Made by a program: the position numbers and the translations under genes. A stretch of DNA of 64,000 nt. Source: Cycas panzhihuaensis. Lineage: Eukaryota; Cycadophyta. The notes under the pieces were generated by a model that was given only the letters and a program-made list of their open reading frames with translations, did no database searches and was not told where the DNA came from. The stretch is from contig CM041465.1 in assembly GCA_023213395.1 (NCBI GenBank), positions 31,255,741 to 31,319,740 on the forward strand, written 5' to 3'. Positions 47,105-59,918 of the stretch are shown piece after piece (position 1 is the stretch's first letter; each line of letters begins with the position of its first letter).

Positions 47105-50100
47105 TCTAGTTGATCGATTCAAGTGCTTCTCAATACATGATGCATTCAAAAGAACTCCTAACTAAGATAAGATCAATCAAGGATTAATCCATCAACTTTG
47201 GAGATGATGGTAGTTTAGAGGTTTCTAAGATTGGTAATGTTCCTCTCTCATTGAAGAATTCAAACACTCCTCATCATCTTAACAATGTGTTCTATGTACC
47301 TGACATTACACATAACTTACTTTATGTTAGCCAGATAAATAAACAAAACTTTGATGTTTTGTTTATCCATCTTAAAAAATGCCCAATTACTAATCTAAAT
47401 AGAAAATTGCCTCAAGATATGAAGATCAATAACTTTACAAACTTGATGTGGTGACCAGACCATTAATCCATATACCTAAAGTTAGTTCTTATAGCAATAA
47501 AACTTCAACTCCTAATCCTTCTAATTCAACATCAATTTTAGATGATCAATTTGTTTCTTAGATATATATTTCTCCAAAGATTCTAAAAGACCAGTTCTGG
47601 AATTAACACTTAGGTCACTTAAATATAGCCAACTTTCATCTGCTTTATAATTTGAATATGGTGCATGGCATACCAAATATCAAGGAGACTAAATATTTTT
47701 GTGAGGTTTATGTAATGGACAAATACCATCAGGCTCTTTTTAAGTCAAATGGGAGAGCCTAACATACCAAGGAAGCTTTAAGGTTAGTATATTTAGATAT
47801 CTATGGGCCAATGTCTCAAGCATCCATCAAAGGCTATTGATTCTTTATTACTTTCATTAATGATTATTCTAGGAAAATCTAGGTATATTTCATAAAGCAA
47901 AAAATTAGAAGCTCTTAACAAATTTAAGGAATTTAAACATGGCACTAAAATTAAATCTAGAAGGCCATTGAAAATCCTTCATTGTGATAATGGAGGTGAA
48001 TATACTTTTAATGCATTCACCAAATTTTGTAAAGATAGTAGCATTAAATAACAATTTTCTACTCCATATACCCCTTAGTATAATAGTGTTGCTAAGTAAA
48101 TAAATTGGACCTTAGTCAGTAAAGGAAAAGCCATACTTACTACCAAGACTGTAAGACTTCAATTCTGGCCCAAATCCCTTCATATAACTACATACCTTAT
48201 AAATAAAAGTCCTACCGAGGCTATGTTAAACATTACTTTCAAGGAGGCCTAGTCAAGTCAAAAACTTATGGTCTCACAATTGCATACTTTTGATTGTATA
48301 ATATATATCCTTATACCAAAATAATAGAGCAAAAGGTTATATGATAAGAGTAGGAAATGTATTTTTATTAGTTATCAATTTGGTTGTAAAGCATATAAAT
48401 TATATGATCCTACCACTAACCAAATGCATACATCTCAAGATGTCATATTTTTAGAAGAGAACCAGGATGTTGATATTAATCAGATTTTATTTTTTGATGA
48501 TTGGTTAAGCAAAGTACCAATTGCTCCTCTTGCTCCATAAAATATACCTCTAGTACATATGGCTCTAACACCTACATTTACTCTCAGTTCTACATCTACT
48601 CCACCTTCCTCTACTTCTATATCTTCTCCCATCAGTTCTTCGAAGGATATTCATGATGAGGCTACATTAAAATGGTTTCCTAAATGGTACATGCAAATGA
48701 TCTCTTTTGCTCCTTCACCACCATAACAAGCAAAGAGATAATTAAAATATAGGTCATCCACTAACATTGCCTTAATGGAAAAAATATTATCAGCTCTTGG
48801 ACCCTCTACTTTTGAGTAAGCTATTGTAGATCTAAAATAGTAAGCAATAATGACTGATGAAATGGATTTAATCCTATATAATGATACTTGGAAGCTTATT
48901 GAGCTACTTGAAGGGAAGGAACTAATTAATTATGAATAGATTTACAAAATAAAGTTTCATACAAATGGCTCTATTTAGTGAGATAAACCTTGTTTGGTTG
49001 CTAAAGGTTTTAGACAAATTGGAGGAATTGATTACAATGACATTTTCACCAGTTACCAACATGACTATTGCTAGGCTTGTTTTGGCACTTATGGCTTAAT
49101 GTAAATGGTTTGTATACCAAATGGATGCAAAAAGCGCCTTCTTAAATGGCAATATACAGGAGGAAGTCTATATAAATTAACCTCTTAGCTTTGTGGTTTA
49201 TGGAGAAGAACACATGATTTGTAAACTTAAAAAGGTGTTGTATGGCCTTAAAATAATCACCTCACGCTTGGTACACAAAGATTAACAATTATTTCTAGAA
49301 GCATGGATTCATTCACTTATTGTCTAATTTAAATATGTACATCAAAATCCATAATGGGTTGATCATTCTAGTTATATTCTATGTCAATGATTTATTGATA
49401 ACTGGCAATGATACAAAGTGGATTTCATATATTTAGGGAGAACTAAAGAGAAACTTTTAGATGACTGACCTCGGGTTGCTCCATTACTTTCTTAGCATAG
49501 AAGAATAGCAGGAGCTAGTCCATATTTTTGTTTCACAGTCAAAATATGTAAAGGAAATTCTTCAAAAATACAAGATGGATGAATGTAAACCATTACCAAC
49601 TCCTATGAAAATAGGTTTGGAATTAGATATTGATAAGCGTGAAAAACCTGTGGGTCCATTGTTGCATTGACAACTTATCAAGAAACTCATTTACCCCATG
49701 CATTCTCATCCAGACATTGCCTATGCCATTGGGATTTGTTCTAGGTTCATGACATAGTCCAAAGTCTCACATTGGAAATATATAATGAGAATCCTAAAAT
49801 ATCTTTAGGGTACTATTTAGTTTGAACTTGATTACTATCATTTGGAGAATCCTTTATTGACAGATTACACAGATGTAGATTGGGTTAGATATAAAGCTAG
49901 TCATACATCAACTTTGGGTTTCTATTTTGACCTAGGTTCAATTTCAATTTAATGGTCTTATAATTTTATACTTTCTTCAACTAAAGTTGAGTACAAAGCC
50001 ACTAGTAGTGCTGCTATTTAGGCTATCTCACTTAGGAGAATTCAAGAAGAGTTTAGATTTAGTCAAACACAAGCTACATTTTTGTTTTGTGATAATTAAA

Positions 50101-50260
50101 ATGTTCTCAAACTGACCAACAATCCTATGTTCCATGATAGAATGAAACACATCTAGGTTCACCATCACTTAATTAGGGAGCATGTACAGAATGGTGAAAT
50201 TGATTTAATTTACAATCCTACTAAAAGAAAATTACAAATATCTTCATAAAATCACTCTCT
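47105..50260 (+). pseudogene. Copia H pol remnant (protease, integrase, reverse transcriptase, RNase H)
   Basis: The most eroded copia polyprotein here. The protease region reads LIDSSASQYMMH (about 47,110; D-S-S for D-S-G), followed by FYVPDITHNLLYVSQINKQN. Integrase spans about 47,600-48,450, with LGHLNIANFHLL, a CDNGGEY-type second catalytic aspartate near 47,983 and decayed C-terminal text. Reverse transcriptase begins near 48,850 (MTDEMDLILYNDTWKLIELL), with VAKGFRQIGGIDYNDIF. Its catalytic box near 49,377 reads YVND instead of YVDD. RNase H spans about 49,850-50,060 (TDYTDVDWVRYKASHTSTLG, SSTKVEYKATSSAA). Stops occur every few tens of codons in places. A polypurine-like AAGAGAGGG at 50,331-50,339 abuts the 3' LTR. 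Confidence 0.85.
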
Positions 50261-50339
50261 CACAATAAATTTGAAAGGTTTCAGCTTGGCCTCAATGTTA
50301 GAATTAATGAAATCATCATTAAGAGAGGGTGATAAAAGA

Positions 50340-50764
50340 ATTAATGTTTATTTCATTAATTATGATCTTTATACCATTAATGTTAATATTACATATATTT
50401 ATGATGAGGGCTTTATTTCATGTGAATAGGTTAAATCACAACTTAAAGTTTTATCCTTATATGAAAGTTTTGTAGATTATTATATTAATGCAAAGTATCT
50501 TTGAAACCTTGCATAACTCTTCTATTTACATTCCTTATATTTTGTGACTGCCTCCATTTTGTCTTATGTACGAGGTATTTTTCATATTATATGGTATTGT
50601 AATTTCTTATGAATAAATGAATGAAATACATGCATTTTGATTTGGATAACTAAAGATTAATTCTTATATATTTGTGTTTATTTCTATTTTCTATTAAATA
50701 TTTGTGAGGATATTGTGAGTCTCAAACCTAGATTGCAAACTGGGAAGACATCCATCCTCTATCA
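50340..50764 (+). repeat. 3' LTR of copia H (425 bp)
   Basis: Begins TGATAAAAGAATTAATG after AAGAGAGGG and ends CATCCTCTATCA. It is 45 bp shorter than its partner because of small deletions, the largest near 50,455. Confidence 0.9.
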
Positions 50765-51990
50765 TAAAATTACTATCTAAAAAGTCATTGGTGTATTAAT
50801 TAGCCCAAAGGACACGACTCTATATACATATGTTCCCCATTCAATGACAAAAGTTATCTTTAATTAATCCTCAATGGCAATTCTAACTTAATTGTATTTG
50901 CTAAATTCATCTGTGAAAAAATATACTTCATGTCCTTCCACTTTTTCCAAGATGTCTTTATAAATGGGATAGGAAAGGATCTTTCTTTGTTGCCTTATTA
51001 AGGGCTTTGTAGTCTATACAGACTTTGAGTTTCTCATTTTTCTTTGAAACCACCACCATAGGACTTATCCATTTACTATTTTCAACTTAAAAAATATAAC
51101 CAACTTCCAATAATTTGTCTACTTTAACTTTTACCTTTTCTTTATATTTAGGATTCATTCTATAGGGATGTTGTCAAACAAGTTTTGGCCCTTCTACCAA
51201 TTCTATCTAATGCTCTCCTAACTCTAGTGGTGTACCTTTTAAATCCTTATAAGACCAAGTAGAGATATCTTTATATTCTAAAAATAGTATTATGACCTAC
51301 TACATAATCTTTGCATCCCAGTAGTCCCCTATGGAGATCATTAGAGGTTGCTCTTCTTTCCTGACATTGATCTGCTTGATTTTTAATTATTTACTCTGAA
51401 CTATTTTATCATCTTGGCCTAATGTATATGTTAGAGTCTGATCTATCATTTGTTTTGGGTACTCTATAATGGAGTAATTTAGAGAAAATTTATGTGTTTT
51501 CTTTACCTTTAACTGAATCTATTTCGGATTTAGATTCCATAACTTCCATCTAGAAGCAGGTTTTATCAGCCTCTATTATTTTCATTTTAAGGCTAGTTAA
51601 AATCCTTTGAATTCATATTTCTTTATTATGGTATGTGAAGGTTTTGCAAAAATTTTTACACAACAAATCCTAAGGTATTAGAGCAGCAAGAGGTGCACAA
51701 TCAGGCATATATTATTTAGATCATCCAATTTTTAGTTGTCAGGTCATGTTGGCTCACCCATTAAGGATTGGCTTGTCTGACAACTAAGAGAACTACCACA
51801 GAGATGTAAATGATTATGTCTAGATCTTGGGGCATTTATTTTTATGTTTTGTAGGAATTCAATGGCCTACAGAGGTGTGCAAATGAGTATGAAGTATTGT
51901 TTTAGTTTGTGCAAGTGTTAGAACCCCTATTTTTAAATATACAACCCTGGTTACTTTGTTGCCAATCATTAGTATCCATTTTGAGATTGC
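50765..51990 (-). pseudogene. Gypsy protease/reverse transcriptase, copy B (part 1)
   Basis: Minus-strand gypsy text interrupted by copia H at its left edge. Reverse transcriptase reads SPMVVVSKKNEKLKVCIDYK, then TKKDPFPIPF (about 50,970-51,075) and an LNGEHMYIESCPLG segment (about 50,800-50,840). This is the start of the catalytic domain, and the rest resumes at 39,836. Upstream (51,100-51,640) only fragments of the protease-linker region survive, and a normal gag is not found between here and the LTR at 52,014. Either the gag was deleted or that LTR belongs to another element. Confidence 0.8.
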
Positions 51991-52002
51991 CAAAGGTGTT
52001 AA

Positions 52003-52013
52003 CTCTGATACCA
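52003..52013 (-). other. Primer-binding site next to LTR D
   Basis: Minus strand reads TGGTATCAGAG followed by TTAACACC, abutting the end of LTR D. Confidence 0.8.
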
Positions 52014-52335
52014 TATTAGAGACCACAAAACTATATAAAGAGGATTATAGGAATCATTTATTAACACATCAAATTCAAGATAATAAGCATACACGACACT
52101 AGATTTGATATGGAAACCCTTGCAAGAAAAATTCACTACAAAATAATATTATATTCACTTTTTTGATAAATCTAATGTGTCTTAACTTTACAATGGACCT
52201 TGGATCTATAATTTTATATCACAAGTGTCTTGAATTTACATGAATTATATTAGTTAGCTCATTAATAATAATATCAACATTATCCATATATTATCCACAC
52301 ATTAACATTACTTAATATGTAATAACATTCCAACA
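52014..52335 (-). repeat. Orphan 5' LTR (family D, 322 bp)
   Basis: Minus-strand start TGTTGGAATGTTATTACAT, end GTGGTCTCTAATA next to a primer site, so it is a 5' LTR. No partner is in the window. It may be the 5' LTR of the gypsy element whose reverse transcriptase starts about 950 bp further along, or of a separate deleted element. Confidence 0.7.
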
Positions 52336-52369
52336 CTATTAATTTCCTTCATTCACAATGGTGATAACA

Positions 52370-52700
52370 TGAAGGTTTAAAATTATGGAGACAGAGTAGA
52401 GCAATAACCAATATTCAATACATTGTAGAGTAAGAGAATAAACCAAATCATATTCTTCAAGCCATGTTTGAGAGTATTATAGATTTCCAAATAGTGGTAG
52501 TGTTAAAAGACACCAAAGTTTATCACCCTAGTAAATATATAGTTTGAGGGAGGAGGGAAACCTCCTCAACCTCCAAAATTTAAACAATATTAAAATAATG
52601 ATTAAAGCAAGTGAACATTAACCTTACCTAGCTTACCTTAACATATGTGCACTTATATGTATAAAAGGTGGGAGTGGGGTGATGAGTATTAACCCCAACA
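52370..52700 (-). repeat. 3' LTR of family A element (331 bp)
   Basis: Minus-strand start TGTTGGGGTTAATAC after the polypurine tract ATTAAGGAGGAGAA (52,701-52,714), end TAAACCTTCA. Same length, within one base, as its partner at 62,263. Confidence 0.9.
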
Positions 52701-52893
52701 TTCTCCTCCTTAATGGACATCATGATCATCTTCTCTTTTCTTTGAATTTGTGGTATATGTATTTGAAGAAAACTTTGAAATAGTGATTGAACAAGTGTCC
52801 TTTGGATTTGTCTTCATTTGTCTGCTATATTATCCTTGCTAAGTAGTTTCCTTCAATATAGTATGGTTTAAGTGATCTCCAAGTAGGTGTGAC

Positions 52894-53400
52894 TTACTTC
52901 GAATGGGGAAGAGTGACTTCATCTTTTACTTTATTTTCTTGATCCTTTATCTTATGAGAATCAATCAAGTCATAAGTACATACAACATCATTAAGTACAA
53001 CAATGCGATCATCCACTTTATTTGAGTCATCAACATTAGCATTTTCAACATAAAATACCTGCTCTATCATCTGTCTCACATGTACAACATCAACAACATA
53101 GTTGAATTCATTTAAATCTAAGGTTTCTCCCCTATAAATTGATTCTAGTGTATCCCAAATAGATTTGGAAGTAGTCAACTCACTAACATTAATGAATACA
53201 TCATCATTTATTATGCTAAAGATTAATACTATGACTTCATTATCCTTTCTTAAGTTTTCTTTAAAATTTTGTTCATCTTCTAGATAATCATATGCAACAA
53301 ATTTCTAAATATTATTTGCAATAAGATGTGCTTTTAATAGGTCTTTCCAAACATGAAGATTATTCACATCAAATGTGGGAATTAACACATCATCTAGATA
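52894..53400 (-). pseudogene. Copia-type gag of family A (minus strand)
   Basis: Reads, right to left, LIPTFDVNNLHVWKDLLKAH and FVAYDYLEDEQNFKENLRKD. It then gives NDDVFINVSEL-TTSKSIWDTLESIYRGE, the UBN2-like copia gag core. The frame ends in an acidic tail (YVENANVDDSNKVDDRIVVL and after) with its stop at 52,894. It aligns with the gag at 3,716 through the KDNEV and ELTTSKS(V/I)WD segments. As there, the polypurine tract follows at once (about 180 bp) with no pol domains. One stop near the start of the preserved part and no clear initiator. Confidence 0.78.
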
Positions 53401-55490
53401 AATTACCGTTTGCAAAACTTTTAGTTTATGAACTCAAATGAATAGATGAAGGCCTTTAATGTATGAATAACATAAAGTAGACAATAAGTGTTTTTTAACA
53501 AATTCCAATATAAATCCCTTAATTAATGTAGATCAGTAATGAGATAAAATACACATTCTTTTGAGATAAATGCTTTCATTTAGCATGGAGCTAAATTAAT
53601 CAATGATTTTGTATAAACCTTAAAAGTAAAAGGATAAAATGCACCAAAGATAGTTTAAAATATATATACTATCTTTCAGATGAATGCCTTCATAAAGCAA
53701 TGAAAAGTAACTTGATAATAAAGAAAAATATATGATTCACGAATATTGTTTGCAAGATAATTTTCGCATAGGTTCAAATAAGCTTTGAAAAATAATAAAG
53801 TGCTTTGAATACTTATATGCAATAGAATGCACCTTAAAAATGCTTTGAAAGTTTGAAATAAAATAAAATAAACCTTCACTATATAGATGAAATCATTAAG
53901 AGTAAATATAAGCTCTTTTAAATCAAAGAAATATATGTATATGTACTTGAAATATGCTTGTGGAATAAACCTTAAATGAATGCCTTAAAAGAGACAACAA
54001 TTGACCTAAAATAAGTAATAACTAAGCTTTAGGAGAGCTTTTAATTAAATTTATAAGCTAAAAGATTAATTAAAAGCTTTAGAATAGGGTTAGAGTACAC
54101 TCGTTTGACGTTTATGATTCAAAGGGGGGTCCTTCTTTTTAAGAGGCTAAAATAGAGCTTAATAGTTATAAATACTCAATGGTAAGCTTTTAAAACAAGC
54201 AAAATCTACCAATAACTAATTAGTATCTCAATGATAAATAAATATGCTGAGTTAGAGTAAAACTTTTGCTTGAAATATTTAATAATATGTCTAATTAGGA
54301 CTAAATAAGAGCCTCAAATTTAACTACTCCAAAGAGCTATAAAATAATATCAAATTAAAGTAAAACATATTCCAATGTTAAGAATATTAAAAAGCCTTTC
54401 TGATAAGTCCAACCATTCAGAAAATAGGCTCCTTAAGCTCAAGATATTAATGAATGAGTGAAAGGACCCTTTTAAGGGATTAATATAGAGCCATAGGGTT
54501 TAGATGCTATAAAATTCAAATTAAATCTTTGTAGAATAATCTGAAAATGGTCATATATAGATTAGAGATACCTTAATATGTATTAAGCCAAAGAAACTCA
54601 GAAAAAATTACTTTAATATTGCTAAAAATAATGAACTAATTCAAATAAGTTACCTCAATTTCACTAGCCTTGAAAACCTATAAAATGGCCTCAAATCAGA
54701 TAAAAGATTATACCATCATGTAGAGAATTGAAGCATCTTTCCAAAAGATTCATCTGTTCAAAAAATAGACTCCTAGATCAAATGTTATAAGTGAAACAAT
54801 CAAGATATCTTATTATGAAAAAATAAATTAGAAAAGGGTTTTAATAAGCCCCTTTTAGAAAAAGGCCCAGTCACATGGAGATGAATATGACCACCATTCA
54901 ATTAAAGAAGAGTTCTAGGACCTTGAAAATCATTAAAATAAATTAAATCAAAGTTATAAAGTTTAATTTTATAAAATAATTAATTAAAACATAAATAAAT
55001 TTAAAAATAAAAAACATGCAGAGGTCATGCACATGGATAAAACTTCATGGAGCTCATTCTCTTCATACACAACTTGGGTTAAGACAAAAATTTAGTAAAA
55101 TCTAGATATCCATACTATAGAGTCACCTCTAAAATTTCATAAAGATCCAATAATCATAGAGAGAGAATGAAGCGATTGATCTCAAGAAGGTCGTGGAAGA
55201 CATATGAACTATATGGAGGTCGTACGGCTTAGTAAAAGCCTAGAATACTTTAAATATTACTTACTTTACTTTGTATTAGGTCTACACCACTATTACAAAA
55301 TAAACCAAATGAAAAACAAAGCCAAAATGAGCAAATAAGAAGTGGAGTAGAGGGGTTTTACTGCTAAAATGAGTAACCAAGCTTCCAGGAGGGAGATCTC
55401 TTCGTAGGAGTGATAAAATTTGAAACCGTTGAATTTAGTGCAGATTTAACTCGACGAGATTTGAAATGAATGGTCGTTTGATAGGGTTTT
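53401..55490 (-). other. Family A leader, left of copia C
   Basis: Non-coding on both strands. It is the long leader of the family A element, interrupted at 55,490 by copia C and resumed at 61,833. Composition is AT-rich with no significant open frame. Confidence 0.55.
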
Positions 55491-55855
55491 TATTTGGGAA
55501 TATAAAATCATACACAAATATTCCCATATATAGGATCTTTAACCATGCACAACAAGCAACAAATAAAAAAAACAGAAAACAAGTGCATAGTACACAGGAA
55601 TTTACATGGGAAACCTTTTCAGGAAAAAACCCACCACAAAGAGGATCCTTGATGGATCACTTGATTATTGCACAATCAATACTTTGATTGATGAATATAT
55701 AAGGCCTTAAGGTAATTATACTCTCCCAAGAGGTGTCACACGATTAGGGTTGTGACCCTCTGAATAAGTCACACCTTTTGGCTTCGCACACTTTCACTTA
55801 ATTAAACTACATTAACATTAACTAAGTGGCTTAATAATTAACTACCATGTTAGCA
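55491..55855 (-). repeat. 3' LTR of copia C (365 bp)
   Basis: Minus-strand start TGCTAACATGGTAGTTAATT directly after the polypurine tract TTAAGGGGGGA (55,856-55,866). Ends with text matching 61,470 onwards; the terminal CA has decayed to TA in both copies. Confidence 0.93.
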
Positions 55856-55964
55856 TCCCCCCTTAATGTGAATGTGGGGAACCTACAATATACAGTAGTT
55901 GAGTTATCACGAAGGCTAGGACTATCCTGTAGCTTCTTTATCCTTGTCGATACAACCCCCCTCA

Positions 55965-58900
55965 AGGATAACACCAGTAAGTCCTAATCTGGTACGCATC
56001 TTTGTGAATTGATCTTCAGTGAGTGGCTTGGTGAACATGTCTACAAGTTATAATTTACCCATACAATAGTTGACCTGCAACTTCCCTGACTTGATCTATT
56101 CACAAATATAATGGTGTTGAATCTTGATATGCTTCGTACACGTATGAAACTCTGGATTCTTCAACATGCAAATGGTACTCTGATTATCAACAAAGAGAAT
56201 CAGATGTCTATTAGAAACACCAAGAAATTCTAAGAGACCTTCAACCATACTACTTCTTTCACACCAACACTAAGTCCTTGATATTCTACTTCTATAGAAG
56301 ATAATGCCATTGTCTGCTGCTTCTTTGACTACCATGAAACAAATCCATTACCAATCCTAAACAGGTATCCAACAGTGGACTTCCGATCGTTAGAATCTCC
56401 TCCCCAATCAACATCCATGCAGCCATGCAACCTGATCTTCTCACCTCTACGGTATTTAAGACCAATATTGATTGTCCCCTTCAGATATTTTAGAATCCGC
56501 TTTACTGCCACCAAATGAAGCTCCTGAGGATTCTGCATATAGTGGGAAACTAATCCAATAGCATAGGCGATATCTGGCCTAGTATGAGTTAAATAGATAA
56601 GACTCCCTACTATCTGACGATACTTAGTACCACCTACAGAAGGTTGGTCCATGTCCTTCTGCAACCTTACACTTTTTACATATGGTGTTGCAACAGGTTT
56701 GCAGTGCTGCATTCTAAATCTCTCTAGTAAGTTCTTCACATACTATGATTGCAACAATATGATCCTATCTTCTATCTACCTGATTTGAATACCCAAGAAA
56801 TAGTGAAGTTCCTTGAGATCCATCATGTCAAATGAACCTTCCAAATTATATTTGACTTCAGCTATAACATTATCACAATTACCACTGATGATTAGATCAT
56901 CCACATACACCACATAAGCAAGTATGGAAACCCTTCTTCTCTTCACATATAGGTTTGGGTCTAGTTCTGAAATTTCAAAACCTTCAGCTTTCAACTTGGC
57001 ATCCATATTCTTATACCAAGAACGGGGTGCTTGTTTCAGGCCATAGATTGACTTTTTCAGAAGGTAAACAAGATGCTCCTAGCCATTCTTAATGAATCCC
57101 AGAGGTTGTGACATGTATATCTCCTCCTTTAGATCCCCATTAAGGAAAGAGGACTTAACATCCATCTAGTGTAACTCCTAATTTAATGCAGCTGCTAAGG
57201 AAATAAATAAGCAAACTATTATCATTTTGGAGACTAGTGCAAACGTCTCCTCATAGTCAATTCCTTCTTTTTTCTTGAATCCCTGCGCAACAAGTCAGGA
57301 CTTGTACTTGTCCACCTCTCCATCGGAGTGGAACTTTGTCTTATAGACCCACTTGCATCCTACAAGGTTCTTCGATAGAGGGAGTGGAACTAAATCCCAC
57401 GTATTATTCTTTGTCAGAGAACTATACTCTTCCTCCATTGCAACTCTCCGTTGTGGATCTCCTTTCACTTCAGCAAACGAATCAGGATCACTGGAGTCAT
57501 TGGTGTCTACCATCAGAGTTCGACTGGCATGTTGACTTTGGTTTATCTGTTATCAGTTAGGGTTTGCATCACCACACTAAAATCTGCAATAGTTTTCCTT
57601 ACCCATAAAGGTATAAAAGGACTCGTTGCTGGAGGTATTTCTTCTTACAGTGGCTTCTCACTATTACTTGTCCCACTTGATCCTGCTTCCTTAGGTGCTA
57701 CAACGACTAGCTCATCATCCTCTTTACTTAAAGAATCTGGGAATGGGAGAAGGGGAGGGTAAAAAGGTTCCTCTGATGCCTTTTCACCATGATATGCTGA
57801 TGACTCATTAAATTTAACATATCGACTGACTACAATCTTTTCCCCCTATGGATCCCATAGTCTGTAGGCTTTGTTCTCCATGTAATACCCCATGAATATG
57901 CACTTTATATATTTCTGATCCAACTTCTTGCGGGTATCATCTGGGATGTGGGCATTTGCAATACACCTAAACATTTTTAAATGTTTAATGGTAGGATTCT
58001 AACTGGTACATTTCTCTTTGGGGGTCATGCTGCGAACTGCCTGAGCGGGTACCCTATTCAAAATATAAATAGTAGTTGCCACATCTTCTACCCAAAACTT
58101 TGGTGGCAGGTTTTTAGTGTGCACCATACACCTTGCAATCTCCATTATGGTATGGTTCTTTCTTTCAGCAACTCCATTCTGTTATGGGGTATATGGGACT
58201 ATAAACTCCCACTTTATACCATGGTTGCAGTAGAACTGATTGAATGCATGATTGTCATACTCCTTGCCATTATCACTTCATAAAGATTTTATTTTCTTAT
58301 CACTTTCATTTTCAACCATTACTTTCCAATCATGAAAGTGATCAAATATGTCTGACTTGTTCTTGAGAAAATAAACCCAGGATTTCCTAGCGTAATCATC
58401 CATAAACACAAGTGTATATCGGGATCCTAATATCGAAGGGCTTTGGAGTGGTTCCATAATATCTGAGTGTACAAGCTCCAGCTTCTCCATGCCTCTCTAG
58501 GAATTATTCCAAGCAAAAGGATAGTGGTGATTCTTACCATACATGCACCCTTCGCATATACCATCTGAGTAGGAAACCGACAACAGTCCTTCCACCATAT
58601 TCAACCTCTTCAGTAGTGCAATACTCCTGTAATTAAGATTCCTAAGGCGATTGTGCTATAGTTTACTTCCTTCATCTGCACTGGCAACAAAGGCATAGGA
58701 CTTCTTCTGAGATTGAAATTTCTTAAACACCTAGAAGTTGTCCCTGACTTTCCTAGTAGCTACGATAGCAAAGTTCTATTTTGGGTCTTTTAACAAGTAC
58801 TTATCATTATAGAGCTCCACTTCCATACCTTGTTTGCAGATCTCCCGAGCATATAGAAGGTTCAACTGTATCTTGGATACATAATATACCTTAGAAAACT

Positions 58901-59918
58901 TGCTTCCTACAATGGAAACTTTACCAATACCATCTATCATCAACACGCAAGTATCTCCAAGAACGATCTCAACACCACTTTGATTTTCTTTCAATATATC
59001 AAAGTTCTGCCTCTGGTAAGAGATGTGCTTCTACGCTCTAGAATCCAGTACCCAATAGTCTCTCTGATCTGATTTGGCTGACAATGTCTGCGCTTAGACT
59101 TAATGAGCAGCAACATTCTTTCCTTTACCATCCCAATTACCTTTACGCTTATCATGATGCTTGAACCAATAGTTCTTTTTATGGTGACCATCCTTCTTAT
59201 CGTAATTACACTTTCCATTAAACTTCTTCTTGTCTTAAGAGCTTTCTCCATACCGCTGTGTGAACTTCTCCTCCTTAGGGGCATCTTTCCTCTGAGTTTC
59301 CATGGCTAAGGCATGACTTGAACCAGAACCTCCAAGTAATCTATGATATTTTAGCTTGGTATCCTCTTCTAGAATTAGATTTTTAAGCCCATTGAAAGTT
59401 TCTACCTCCATCACTTCATCTCTACCATAAATGGTCTGGAATGTGGCAAATGCATTTGGTAGCTTTGACATGATTATCGTAAATAAAAGCACCACATAGG
59501 TCAAGTTCTGCTTCAATTCTTCTAGCTTGTTCCTCAAGTTAGTTATTTTATTCAGGTAGGAGCTTATATTATTCTCATCTTCAACTTTTGAATTGAGTAG
59601 TTCCAACATCAGTGAAAGACACCTATTCGTCTTCTTCTTCTCAAAAGTATCATACAACTTTGTCCAAATCTTGATTGGGTCATCTAGATTGCGAACCAGT
59701 GCCCTCTAGTCTAGCACTAGTGAAATTTTTAGTAATCCAATGGCCATAAATAACTTCTCTTCAAGTTTGATACGCTCCTTATAGTCAAGTGGTACTGAAA
59801 CTAGCTTCACCTTGGTCATTCCCCAGAGTTAGTTTACCATCAATATAAGCTCCATATTAGCCTTCCATTCGCTAAAATTATTATCGTTAAAGATAGCCTT
59901 AGGCATGAGCTTCTCCAT
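55965..59918 (-). pseudogene. Copia C gag-pol polyprotein
   Basis: The ATG at 59,918 opens gag on the minus strand (M-E-K-L-M-P-K-A-I-F-N-D-N-N-F-S-E-W-K). It continues through IKIWTKLYDTFEKKK and YLNKITNLRNKLEELKQ to 59,235. A degenerate zinc knuckle (CNYDKKDGHHKKNYW) follows near 59,190, and a protease with decayed active site (VLDSRA) near 59,030. Integrase has LVHSDIMEPLQ and LVFMDDYARKSWVYF at 58,380-58,490, SDNGKEYDNHAFN with the second catalytic aspartate near 58,265, and NGVAERKNHTIMEIAR with the glutamate near 58,160. Reverse transcriptase spans 56,780-57,510: NNTWDLVPLPL, VAQGFKKKEGIDYEETFA, an intact YVDDLIISGN near 56,900, and ELHYFLGIQI. RNase H spans 56,200-56,740 (TRPDIAYAIGLVSHYM, GCMDVDWGGD..RKSTVGY). 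Final text EDQFTKMRTRLGL ends near 55,970. In-frame stops are fewer than in the other elements. Confidence 0.92.

Larger units (their letters stand above)
39837..50764 (+). mobile_element. Copia element H, split by copia I, inside the gypsy reverse transcriptase
   Basis: A plus-strand copia element in a minus-strand gypsy. The LTRs are 470 and 425 bp. Subtracting the nested copia I (5,342 bp plus one 5-bp duplication) leaves about 5.6 kb, a normal copia size. Gypsy reverse transcriptase text ends at the right border (50,765) and resumes at the left border (39,836), which confirms the insertion independently. The element is heavily decayed. Confidence 0.88.

Noticed and set aside
57336-57762. 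Plus-strand frames of 60-103 codons within copia C
   Set aside because: Antisense to the reverse transcriptase region; no motif of their own.
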